Source: Veillonella parvula (GTDB lineage Bacteria > Bacillota > Negativicutes > Veillonellales > Veillonellaceae). Taken from it: a stretch of DNA of 19,154 bases. Where the stretch lies: positions 1-19,154 of the forward strand of contig CAMUQE010000019.1 of NCBI GenBank assembly GCA_947096075.1. Direction: 5' to 3'. The position numbers and the translations under genes are program-made. Below the pieces are notes generated by a model. The model was not told where the DNA came from, did no database searches, and saw only the letters and a list, made by a program, of their open reading frames with translations. Below, one piece after another: positions 4,881 to 12,224 of the stretch (its first letter is position 1; each line of letters starts with the position of its first letter).

Positions 4881-7349
4881 TTATTCTACTTCTTCTTCGA
4901 TTTCAGCGCCTGGAATAACAGCAATACTAGCTACCTTATCGCCTTCGTCGAGGTTTTGTGTTTTCACACCAGAAATAGCTTTGCCCTTCTTCACAGCGAT
5001 GTCATTCATGTTGAAGCGGATGATTTTGCCTTGCTCAGAAATAAGCATAACTTCATCATCATTATGAACAACCTCTACGGCCACTACGTCGCCTGTTTTG
5101 TTCGTAATTTTGAAGTTCTTAGAGCCTTTACCACCGCGTTTTTGCAATGTATAAGCTTCCGCATCATTGCGTTTACCAAAACCTTCTTCAGAGATAGTAA
5201 ACACTTGTGCTTCACTTTCATCAGTATTAAGAACACCAGCGCCTACAACTACGTCGCCTGCATTCAATTTAATGCCACGCACACCGTGAGCCGCCCGTTT
5301 CATAAGGCGCACATCATGCTCGCTAAAGCGAATAGCGATACCCAACTTAGTACCAATCAAGATGTCTTGATTGCCAGTCGTCACGTTAACGGAAATCAAA
5401 CGATCGCCTTCGTCGAGGTTAATCGCATTGAGGCCAGAACGACGGATATTACGGTATTCTTCAATAGCCGTACGTTTTACAACGCCAAATTCAGTGACCA
5501 TAAATAAATTTACATCTTCATGGACACGTTCAAGGTCGATCATAGTCGTAACGGATTCGCCTACCGCGAGTGGTAATACGTTAACCATAGCGGTACCGCG
5601 AGAGTTGCGGGAACCTGCTTCCGGCACTTCGTATGCCTTGAGGCGATATGCACGGCCTGTAGATGTGAAGAATAACAATGTATTATGGGTCCGCACATGC
5701 ATAATTTGCGTTACATAATCGTCTTCCTTCGTCTTCATGCCGATAACGCCAGCGCCACCTTTATGTTGGTTGCGATATACGTTCGCGTTCATGCGTTTGA
5801 TGTAACCTTGTTTAGTCAAGGTAATCACCATCTCTTCGTCAGCGATGAGGTCTTCTACATCAAGGTCGGACGTATCAATTGTGATTTCAGAACGGCGAGG
5901 GTCGCCGTATTTTTTCTTCATATCATCGAGTTCGTCTTTGATGATTTGACGTTGACGCGCTTCGCTACCCAAGATAGCTTTCAAGTCTTCGATCAATGCC
6001 AACAATTCCTTGTATTCCTCTTCGATCTTCTCGCGTTCCAAGCCTGTTAAACGGCGTAAACGCATGTCGAGGATGGCTACCGCTTGTTTCTCTGAAAGCC
6101 CGAATTTTTGCATTAATGCGTTGCGTGCAATTTCGTCAGTTTGAGAACTACGGATTGTGGCAATCACTTCATCGATATGGTCGAGAGCAATCAACAAGCC
6201 TTCTAAGATATGTGCACGCGCTTCGGCTTTGTTAAGCTCGAATTGAGTACGGCGTACGATAACGTCTAGACGATGATCTAAGTAGTAACCCAATACTTCT
6301 TTCAAATTCAATACGCGAGGATGTCCATCTACGAGAGCTAGCATAATCACGCCGAATGTTTCTTGAAGTTGAGTATGTTTATATAATTTATTAAGTACGA
6401 TATCCGGTTGCACATCGGCGCGCAATTCAATAACGATGCGCAAGCCTTGGCGGTCAGATTCATCGCGAAGTGCTGTAATGCCATCGATAACCTTATCGCG
6501 GCTCAAGTTCGCAATTGTTTCAATTACGCGAGCCTTATTCACTTGGTAAGGAATCTCAGTCACTACGATCTTATGCTTGCCCTTAGACATCTCTTCGATG
6601 GTTGCACGAGCACGCATTTTAACGCTACCACGACCTGTGGAATACGCTTTTTTGATGCCTTCTCGGCCCAAAATGAGCGCTCCAGTCGGGAAGTCTGGAC
6701 CTTTAATAGCGGTCATCAATTCATCTACAGTCACATCCGGATTGTCGATGAGCATCGCTAGGCCATTACATACCTCGTTGAGGTTATGTGGTGGAATATT
6801 TGTCGCCATCCCTACGGCGATACCGCTGGAACCATTGATGAGAAGATTTGGAATCTTCGCAGGCAATACAGTTGGTTCTTGCAAGCTTTCATCATAGTTC
6901 GGCATGAAATCAACAGTTTCCTTGTCGATATCGGCAAGCATTTCCGTTGTAATCTTCGCCATACGTACTTCGGTATAACGCATCGCAGCGGCACTATCGC
7001 CGTCGATGGAGCCAAAGTTACCGTGACCGTCAACCAAAAGGTAGCGCGTATTAAAATCCTGTGCCAAACGAACTGTCGCATCGTAAACGGATCTATCACC
7101 ATGTGGATGATACTTACCGAGTACGTCACCGACGATACGAGCGGATTTCTTGTACGGTTTATTTGGCGTCATGCCTGTTTCGTGCATCGCGTACAAAATA
7201 CGACGATGTACTGGTTTCAAGCCATCGCGCACATCTGGAAGCGCACGCATAACGATTACGGACATTGCATAATCGATGTACGCATTCTTCATTTCTTTAT
7301 CAATCTGAACGGGATGAATATTCCCGTGGGACCATTGTTGGTCTGCCAC
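4881..7349 (-). CDS. gyrA: DNA gyrase subunit A with Arg at the quinolone-resistance Ser83 position
   Basis: 822 residues, the normal length. It forms the A2B2 gyrase that negatively supercoils DNA; this subunit breaks and rejoins DNA through a catalytic tyrosine. The start is GTG at 7349 after GAGGTGA. The breakage-reunion domain (about 1-500) contains the catalytic Tyr125 in AAMRYTEVR. The C-terminal beta-pinwheel (about 510-800) carries the GyrA box QKRGGKG, which separates gyrase from topoisomerase IV ParC, and ends in an acidic tail. Offset from E. coli numbering is +3. The quinolone-resistance region reads GKYHPHGDRSVYDATVR: Arg86 replaces the usual Ser83 equivalent (codon AGA, 7092-7094), while Asp90 (Asp87 equivalent) is unchanged. 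gyrB is not adjacent. An extended -10 promoter lies just upstream. Confidence 0.98.
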   Translation of the reverse strand: MADQQWSHGNIHPVQIDKEMKNAYIDYAMSVIVMRALPDVRDGLKPVHRRILYAMHETGMTPNKPYKKSARIVGDVLGKYHPHGDRSVYDATVRLAQDFNTRYLLVDGHGNFGSIDGDSAAAMRYTEVRMAKITTEMLADIDKETVDFMPNYDESLQEPTVLPAKIPNLLINGSSGIAVGMATNIPPHNLNEVCNGLAMLIDNPDVTVDELMTAIKGPDFPTGALILGREGIKKAYSTGRGSVKMRARATIEEMSKGKHKIVVTEIPYQVNKARVIETIANLSRDKVIDGITALRDESDRQGLRIVIELRADVQPDIVLNKLYKHTQLQETFGVIMLALVDGHPRVLNLKEVLGYYLDHRLDVIVRRTQFELNKAEARAHILEGLLIALDHIDEVIATIRSSQTDEIARNALMQKFGLSEKQAVAILDMRLRRLTGLEREKIEEEYKELLALIEDLKAILGSEARQRQIIKDELDDMKKKYGDPRRSEITIDTSDLDVEDLIADEEMVITLTKQGYIKRMNANVYRNQHKGGAGVIGMKTKEDDYVTQIMHVRTHNTLLFFTSTGRAYRLKAYEVPEAGSRNSRGTAMVNVLPLAVGESVTTMIDLERVHEDVNLFMVTEFGVVKRTAIEEYRNIRRSGLNAINLDEGDRLISVNVTTGNQDILIGTKLGIAIRFSEHDVRLMKRAAHGVRGIKLNAGDVVVGAGVLNTDESEAQVFTISEEGFGKRNDAEAYTLQKRGGKGSKNFKITNKTGDVVAVEVVHNDDEVMLISEQGKIIRFNMNDIAVKKGKAISGVKTQNLDEGDKVASIAVIPGAEIEEEVE

Positions 7350-7393
7350 AATCTCACCTCATTTTACTAACACTGATACTAATTCATCATATA

Positions 7394-7402
7394 ATTATAG
7401 CA
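7394..7402 (-). promoter_or_regulatory. Extended -10 promoter of gyrA
   Basis: On the minus strand TGCTATAAT matches the extended -10 consensus, about 45 nt upstream of the GTG start. No good -35 hexamer is found at 17 nt, which is usual for extended -10 promoters. The predicted leader is about 38 nt. Confidence 0.55.
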
Positions 7403-7519
7403 TTTTTGCGTATATAACGCTATATTTTGTAAAAGTTCCTTCCCATTACATGGCCCAATTGTACAACTGTTGCCCAACTGTAATTAATTCTATAAAATAT
7501 AGTAACCTCTATCTCTTAT

Positions 7520-8326
7520 TTAATGAGCCGCATGTTGTATCATATGATCTAAAATGCTAACAAAATCTCGTTCTACAGCCGAAGTGTCGTTACCAGTACT
7601 GCCAATGCCTGTTAGCATGGTTTCTTTCCAGTCATTTTTTGCCATAAATCGAAAGGCGATCAAATACTTAGCTTTTGTTTTGTCCGCTTCTCCTTTTGGT
7701 AGATAATAAAAGCCTACGCTTCTATCAGAAGGAGGGTGCAATAACGCTGGGTTGTCTTGCGGTTTATACAGACTATATATAGATTTCATAAAGGTTAGAA
7801 TATCTTTACCTTTTACAGATTCGTCTACAAAGATAATCTCATCATATGTGAATAAAGATATCTTATTAGTACTTGCCACACGTGTCGCTTTAGACTTAGC
7901 TAACTCCAAGGCTTCCTCGTGCGTCGCCATCCGCATGCCATACTGCTTAGCACGCTCCACTAACGAACCATTCAAATGAACTAAATACGCTTGTGAATAC
8001 GCAAAGTCCGCATCATTTTTTCGCTCGCCACCAGGGGCCGGCAAGGTTGGTCGCTTTACTACAGAATTTGTGGTAAAGGAAAAACCATTACTTTCATCAT
8101 AAAACACATACACATTTCGCTGGAATGGCTTCTCCTTCTCTACCACAGACGACTGGAGAACAAGATTCGGATGCACAACCGAAAACTCCTTCTCCACACT
8201 AGACTTGATATCCTCTGGTGTAGCAGGATCACCATTCTCCGTCGTCCAAATGAAAGAACAACCACTCAACACAACACTACAAACACACACCAAAACCAAC
8301 AACACAAACCTAACAAACAAAGGCAT
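7520..8326 (-). CDS. Unrecognised lipoprotein
   Basis: About 268 residues from ATG 8326. TTG at 8332 has better spacing (5 nt) from GGAGAGG and is an alternative start, with GTG at 8338 a third. The signal sequence is strongly hydrophobic (FVLLVLVCVCSVV) and ends in a classic lipobox LSGC, so the protein should be membrane-anchored on the outer side. The mature part has mixed alpha/beta character: NVYVFYDESNGFSFTTNSVV, then KNDADFAYSQAYLVHL, a helix MATHEEALELAKSKATRV, FTYDEIIFVDESVKGKDI, and KYLIAFRFMAKNDWKETML near the C-terminus. There is no Cys after the lipobox and no motif I recognise. It looks like a single soluble domain. The G/T-rich codons of the signal peptide give the plus strand a conspicuous A/C bias over 8255-8340. 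It is transcribed separately from gyrA, which has its own promoter. Confidence 0.75.
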   Translation of the reverse strand: MPLFVRFVLLVLVCVCSVVLSGCSFIWTTENGDPATPEDIKSSVEKEFSVVHPNLVLQSSVVEKEKPFQRNVYVFYDESNGFSFTTNSVVKRPTLPAPGGERKNDADFAYSQAYLVHLNGSLVERAKQYGMRMATHEEALELAKSKATRVASTNKISLFTYDEIIFVDESVKGKDILTFMKSIYSLYKPQDNPALLHPPSDRSVGFYYLPKGEADKTKAKYLIAFRFMAKNDWKETMLTGIGSTGNDTSAVERDFVSILDHMIQHAAH

Positions 8327-8403
8327 ACACAACCACACCTCTCTCCAAATATTCCATGTGTATCAAATAATTCTATCAAATATGTAGCCACAATTATTGA
8401 TAA

Positions 8404-8415
8404 AATCAGCTGATT
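8404..8415. promoter_or_regulatory. 12-bp perfect palindrome upstream of the lipoprotein gene
   Basis: AATCAGCTGATT is a perfect dyad about 80 nt upstream of the lipoprotein start. It could be an operator; nothing else supports this. Confidence 0.2.
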
Positions 8416-8434
8416 GTTGATACTCTACTTCACT

Positions 8435-8480
8435 GCCTTTTCCCAATCAGGGGCCTCGCCCCATGCGAAAGGAAAAGGGC
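8435..8480. other. Nested hairpin beside palindrome B
   Basis: Outer stem GCCTTTTCC (8435-8443) with GGAAAAGG (8471-8478), and inner hairpin GGGGC-CTC-GCCCC (8450-8462). On the plus strand the outer stem is followed by GCTTTTGTTG, giving a terminator-like shape, yet no plus-strand gene lies upstream. It directly adjoins the left arm of palindrome B. Confidence 0.45.
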
Positions 8481-8482
8481 TT

Positions 8483-8696
8483 TTGTTGTTAATGGTCGAA
8501 GCAACTAGTTAATAGAAAACATAAGTATGGATGGGACGAATTCACATATAACGTTATAAAAAAGGGATTCCCTTATTGATGAGCGACTTAGCTCGCTTTG
8601 GAGCGAAGAGATAAGTGAATCCCTTTTTTAACAATCTAGCATATTTGTATTCGGGCCCCATCCATACTATTTTCGGTTATTCGTCATTAACAACAA
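8483..8696 (-). repeat. Long nested palindrome (element B) with conserved apex and terminator stem
   Basis: Outer arms TTGTTGTTAATG (8483-8494) and its complement 8685-8696; middle arms AGTATGGATGGG (8524-8535) with 8657-8668, extended by CGAAT-CA-ATAT with two mismatches; inner arms AAAAAAGGGATTC (8558-8570) with 8618-8630, extended by CTTAT/ATAAG. The apex contains GACTTAGCTCGCTTTGGA (8585-8602), 15 of 18 identical to the apex of element A. The right arm stops at the base before the sfsA stop codon (8697-8699). On the minus strand the inner stem ends in CCCTTTTTTAT, so it can terminate sfsA transcripts. Confidence 0.85.
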
Positions 8697-9857
8697 TCAC
8701 TTAACTAGCGCATCCAATTTATTCATACGAAAATCTTCTATCACATTCATAAATTTTTTATTATGTATCGGGTTCTCTCTCATTCCGAATAGATGGCTAT
8801 TACAATCACAGTCACTACAGCCGAAGTTTGGCACATTCCATTCCGCAACGCCACGCACCGCATCAGCGAGAGCACATTCCGCATCATTCCAACTGGTGCG
8901 TATTGGCAAACCTGCTATCATTTCGCAGTGACCCCGGAAGTAATCTAAATGCCAGTGCATTTTCTTCCGTTTTCGTTTATGACGTTCAATGCGTTTCGTC
9001 AAATTTGCCTTCGCAGAACCAACGTACATATAGTAACCAGATTTAAAATGCATCATCCCTTTAGAACCGATTTCAAGATCGAGATTGTGATCGAGGTGCA
9101 TGACCATCACATACACACCACTATCATGAGCCTCTGTATCGAGGACGCTACTAGGATAGGAACATTCATGTGTCACCGTAGGCATGGTGAAAGTCTCATT
9201 CCACGCCACAGCAACGGCTTTCCAATCTAACGAAGGTGCCACCTCTTTAAAGGTACGGGCAAATTCCAAGTCCGTATGATAATCTGGCAAGAACCACTGC
9301 GCTTGGTCCCATTGTACGAGGAATAGAACGCCTGTGTGGTAACCTTCGTTTTGTAATTCTTTCAGATGCAATAAATGCTTGCGGCCTCGCTCTGTAATAG
9401 CATCAGGGAACATGGCGCCCGTCTTGGAAAACAAGGTGCAGGACTTAACCTCTAGTAAGAACTCATCGCCCTTATCATTGGTGAGGAGCAAATCAAAACG
9501 GGAAGATGTGCCGTGTAGTTTAACCGTATACTCTCGTCTAACTATGCGCCATTCCTCCCAACCAGGGATCAGTTTATTTTCGATTAAATGCTGCGCCACA
9601 TCGTTGCTATAGTTTGTGTCGAGCATAATCACAATACCATCGCGCTCGATGCCTACCACGCGGTATTTCGTTTTTGCATCAGGCTTATCATGAGGCACGA
9701 TATACATCGTTACACCCGTAAATAAGAGCTCCCACATGCGCCCTGGGTTAGGCAAATGAGCAAGCACACTTTCACCATTCAAATCTAAAGTCACCACAAA
9801 ACGATTCGGGCGACCTATATATGTTGCTTTTAAAATTGTATCGTAAAGGACTTTCAT
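8697..9857 (-). CDS. sfsA: SfsA family nuclease-like protein fused to a DUF123 (GIY-YIG) domain
   Basis: 386 residues from ATG 9857, which is 5 nt from GGAG; the ATG at 9860 is only 2 nt away. Residues 1-225 are SfsA: RPNRFVV, AHLPNPGRMWELL (33-45), TSSRFDLLL (117-125), FLLEVKSCTL (133-142) and FPDAITERGRKHLLHL (150-165). The D...EVK arrangement is that of restriction-endonuclease-fold nucleases; SfsA is known as a DNA-binding protein linked to sugar metabolism in E. coli, with uncertain biochemistry. Residues 246-360 form a DUF123 domain related to GIY-YIG: SGVYVMVMHL, SGYYMYVGSA (273-282), RIERHKRKRKKMHWHLDY (289-306) and the signature FGCSDCDCNSHLF (345-357). The two domains together suggest a DNA-processing enzyme. 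Its 3' end abuts palindrome B. Confidence 0.92.
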   Translation of the reverse strand: MKVLYDTILKATYIGRPNRFVVTLDLNGESVLAHLPNPGRMWELLFTGVTMYIVPHDKPDAKTKYRVVGIERDGIVIMLDTNYSNDVAQHLIENKLIPGWEEWRIVRREYTVKLHGTSSRFDLLLTNDKGDEFLLEVKSCTLFSKTGAMFPDAITERGRKHLLHLKELQNEGYHTGVLFLVQWDQAQWFLPDYHTDLEFARTFKEVAPSLDWKAVAVAWNETFTMPTVTHECSYPSSVLDTEAHDSGVYVMVMHLDHNLDLEIGSKGMMHFKSGYYMYVGSAKANLTKRIERHKRKRKKMHWHLDYFRGHCEMIAGLPIRTSWNDAECALADAVRGVAEWNVPNFGCSDCDCNSHLFGMRENPIHNKKFMNVIEDFRMNKLDALVK

Positions 9858-10035
9858 CATATCTCCTACATCAAGAATATTCTATGTATCTATTATACGA
9901 TATGTTACCCTTGGGTTTCATCTATAAACAGTATCATATATAATTATAGTTAGTAACAATCAATAATTAATATTAAAAAGTTCTATTTTTGTAGCTGTGG
10001 TTACATTATTGTTTGTTAAAATGGTTTATACTAAG
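9858..10035. promoter_or_regulatory. Divergent promoter region between sfsA and the siroheme reductase operon
   Basis: Very AT-rich and without genes. For the plus strand, TATACT at 10027-10032 is the best -10 candidate and would start transcription close to 10038, just ahead of the structured leader. The -35 is weak (TTACAT at 10001 gives too long a spacer). No clear minus-strand promoter for sfsA was pinned down. Confidence 0.35.
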
Positions 10036-10165
10036 AGCGTCGGGTCAGTATTCTAAATACCCATACTGATCATTACGCCGGGTTTTGACGAGGCATCGCA
10101 TTAGTTGATCTCATCCCACTTGTCCGTATATATGTGCGAAGCTTTTACAAAACCCTACGGCGTAA
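10036..10165 (+). promoter_or_regulatory. Structured leader RNA, riboswitch-like, unidentified class
   Basis: Hairpin 1 is GGTCAGTAT (10043-10051) with ATACTGATC (10063-10071), 9 bp including a G-U pair. A long closing stem follows: TTACGCC + GGGTTTTG (10073-10087) pairs with CAAAACCC + GGCGTAA (10148-10155, 10159-10165), 15 bp with a 3-nt bulge TAC. Its 60-nt interior folds again, with GAG/CTC and ATC/GAT enclosing GCATTAGTT. No U-tract follows, so it is not a simple terminator. It ends 86 nt before the siroheme reductase ATG on the same strand. It matches no riboswitch class I can recall. Confidence 0.5.
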
Positions 10166-10251
10166 ATAATTAATATATAAAGAATTACATAGATTAACTA
10201 AGTAGTTTTAGCCACTATTCTCCGCAGAGAGGGCTCGAGAAAGGATTTAAC

Positions 10252-11208
10252 ATGGCACAAATTGCAGCAAATTTACAACGCATTAAAAACGGCCAACGCC
10301 GTTATGCAATTACACCTCGCGTTCCAGCAGGTTTCATTCAACCAGATCAATTACAAAAATATATCGACGTAGCGAATGAGTTCGGCGCTGTTCTTAAATT
10401 AACTGGCAGCCAACGCATTATGATTACGAATTTGAAAGCAGAAGACGTAGATAAGGCATGGGAAATGCTTGGCATGGAGCCAGCATACACTGTGTCCAAC
10501 CGCGTGCGCAGCGTAAAAATCTGCCCAGGTACCACCTTCTGTAAACGCGCTAAACAAGACAGCGTACATCTTGGCATGCAAATTGAACGCAAGTACTTGT
10601 CCCTTGAAATGCCAAGCAAAATGAAAATCGGCGTATCCGGTTGTCCAAACTCTTGTACTGAAAGCCGCATGAAAGATGTGGGCGTTATCGGTACTGTAGA
10701 TGGTTGGAATGTATACGCTGGCGGTAGCGGCGGTGCGCATCCTCGCATCGGCGACCTCATCGCAGAAGTTAAAACTGAAAAAGAAGCTCTTGCATTAGTT
10801 GATCGAATCATCGCATACTATAAAGAAAACGCACAAATCGAACGCATGGGCGAATTCATCGACCGCATTGGTTTAGAGGCTTTCAAAGCAGCTGTATTGG
10901 GCGACCTTGAAGGGGCTCCAGCTGAAAGCAAGTCCGAAGAACCAGCTGTGTTCTTGCCTGGTCAAGGTAACGATCCTGAAGTCGAAGCACCTCGCCTCGA
11001 AGCAGGCTCCCCTATCACTCCAGACACAATCATTCGCGACATCGTGGAAACCTATCCAAATGTTGTGCCAGTATTACAAGGCATTGGCATGGGTTGCCTA
11101 GGCTGCCCTTCTGCAACAGCTGAGCCATTATGGCAAGCCGCAGAAATTCACGGTTTTAATGTATACGATTTAGTAGAGAAATTAGAAACAGCACGAAAAG
11201 GAGCTTAA
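10252..11208 (+). CDS. Siroheme nitrite/sulfite reductase-like protein fused to DUF1858
   Basis: 318 residues. Residues 1-215 are a short single-repeat siroheme/[4Fe4S] reductase of the NirA/assimilatory sulfite reductase type: a ferredoxin-like half (ITPRVPAGFI, LKLTGSQRIMITNL) and then the cofactor-binding half. The ligand motif C-x5-C...C-x3-C is complete: Cys91 and Cys97 (CPGTTFC), Cys131 and Cys135 (GCPNSC). Such proteins carry siroheme bridged to [4Fe4S] and reduce sulfite, nitrite or related compounds by multi-electron steps. After a flexible acidic linker (218-252), residues 256-312 are a DUF1858 domain (TPDTIIRDIVETYP, GMGCLGCPSATAE) with Cys282 and Cys285, a domain often found with hybrid-cluster and redox proteins. 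AAGGA lies 6 nt before the ATG. The next gene starts 1 nt after the stop. Actual substrate is unknown; the enzyme is much shorter than full-length two-repeat reductases. Confidence 0.9.
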   Translation: MAQIAANLQRIKNGQRRYAITPRVPAGFIQPDQLQKYIDVANEFGAVLKLTGSQRIMITNLKAEDVDKAWEMLGMEPAYTVSNRVRSVKICPGTTFCKRAKQDSVHLGMQIERKYLSLEMPSKMKIGVSGCPNSCTESRMKDVGVIGTVDGWNVYAGGSGGAHPRIGDLIAEVKTEKEALALVDRIIAYYKENAQIERMGEFIDRIGLEAFKAAVLGDLEGAPAESKSEEPAVFLPGQGNDPEVEAPRLEAGSPITPDTIIRDIVETYPNVVPVLQGIGMGCLGCPSATAEPLWQAAEIHGFNVYDLVEKLETARKGA

Positions 11209-11209
11209 T

Positions 11210-11875
11210 ATGTCCGCATTCTTAGGTCACATCCATTACTGGTTGTATCGTAAAATTCAATTGCTCGTTGAGCGTGAAAACTTGATTTTAGAAAAAACAA
11301 CTAAAGTTGTTGATGATTTGGCGGAGGAATTACACTCCATCTCCGTAGATACATACGGTGAGCCAATCAATCCAAGCATTCCTTTGGAAAACATCATCGA
11401 CCACGGCAATATCCACGGCTGGTTAGCTAACCAAATCAACATTGCTTCCGTTCGTGAAGCAGCTTTCATCAGAGATATGCTCGACACAAATTCCGGCGAT
11501 GAAGCAGTACACGTGGTAACAGCTATTCTCGATGCCTTTGCAGTGCAAGGCCAAGCATGTGGCGTTGTGGCACAAGACAGCCTTGAGGAGCACACTGCAC
11601 CAGCGATTTACAATGCGCTACAAAACTTCTACGTAAATGGCATGCCTTGCGATGGCGGTGACCAAGTGGTTTCTGAAAGCCCAGACGAGTTTACATGGGT
11701 TGGTGACCACAGATTACAAGCAGGCTACTGGCGTACAGCGGGCGTTGACCCTAAATTCATGGCATTAGCATACCAAACATGGTTCGAAGCTTTTGTGAAA
11801 GCTATCGATCCAGCCTTTGAACTTGTAACGACAGAAGAAAACGGTACACGTTTGTACTCCATTCGTAAAAAATAA
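11210..11875 (+). CDS. Unrecognised soluble protein coupled to the siroheme reductase-like gene
   Basis: 221 residues, starting 1 nt after the stop of the siroheme reductase-like gene, with AAAAGGAGC inside that gene as ribosome binding site, so translation is probably coupled. No signal peptide or membrane segment. The protein is mostly helical and rich in potential metal ligands: HIH at 7-9, the motif IIDHGNIHGW (62-71), His101, Cys117 in GQACGV, His128 and Cys147 in GMPCDGGD. The C-terminal part has many aromatics (GYWRTAGVDPKFMALAYQTWFEAF). I do not recognise the family. The context suggests a redox partner, electron-delivery subunit or assembly factor for the siroheme protein; the His/Cys spacing would also fit a metal-binding enzyme. 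A clean terminator follows, so the two genes form a complete operon with the structured leader. Confidence 0.8.
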   Translation: MSAFLGHIHYWLYRKIQLLVERENLILEKTTKVVDDLAEELHSISVDTYGEPINPSIPLENIIDHGNIHGWLANQINIASVREAAFIRDMLDTNSGDEAVHVVTAILDAFAVQGQACGVVAQDSLEEHTAPAIYNALQNFYVNGMPCDGGDQVVSESPDEFTWVGDHRLQAGYWRTAGVDPKFMALAYQTWFEAFVKAIDPAFELVTTEENGTRLYSIRKK

Positions 11876-11930
11876 TCAATGACTATCTGATCAATCAAAT
11901 GACTACCTAATCTCAGATATATGTACTAAA

Positions 11931-11957
11931 AACGAGCGTAAATTACGCTCGTTTTTT
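11931..11957 (+). terminator. Rho-independent terminator of the siroheme reductase operon
   Basis: AACGAGCGTAA (11931-11941) pairs with TTACGCTCGTT (11943-11953), followed by TTTTTTC on the plus strand, 55 nt after the last stop codon. Confidence 0.92.
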
Positions 11958-12115
11958 CATGCCTAATAGTTGATACATAACCTAATCTAGTAGAGAACAT
12001 ACATCCCCCTTCTATTTATAGCCTACTAATGCTTCCACCTTATTCATTCTATGATTTATGTGCGAATTTTGAATTTTCTATATATTTCTTCAAAACTGTA
12101 GCTACAGGCACAGCA
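11958..12115. other. AT-rich spacer, no gene seen
   Basis: Between the operon terminator and the cupin promoter. I see no convincing ORF, structure or repeat. Confidence 0.5.
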
Positions 12116-12167
12116 TTGATAAGCAATATCATTTATAATATAATTATAAGGTAATTACACAATGTAA
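12116..12167 (+). promoter_or_regulatory. Promoter of the cupin gene with overlapping dyad
   Basis: TTGATA (12116-12121), 17-nt spacer, TATAAT (12139-12144): a near-consensus sigma-70 promoter. Transcription should start close to 12151. A dyad TTACA-CAA-TGTAA (12155-12167) lies at the expected start site, where a bound repressor would block initiation. The half-sites resemble those of the dyad upstream of the hydrogenase (3206-3220) in opposite order. Confidence 0.65.
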
Positions 12168-12224
12168 AATTAAATGTTAGCGTAAGCTTTCAAAACATAA
12201 AAATCTAGAATTAGGAGGTCTATT

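Noticed and set aside
8578..8608. Hammerhead ribozyme-like pieces (TGATGAG ... GCGAAG) in the apex of element B
   Set aside because: The spacing and third stem do not match a hammerhead, and element A with the same apex has CTGGAG instead of CTGATGAG.
10098..10804. 13-nt direct repeat GCATTAGTTGATC in the leader (10098-10110) and in the reductase gene (10792-10804)
   Set aside because: A few 13-mer repeats are expected by chance in a window of this size, and nothing else extends the match.
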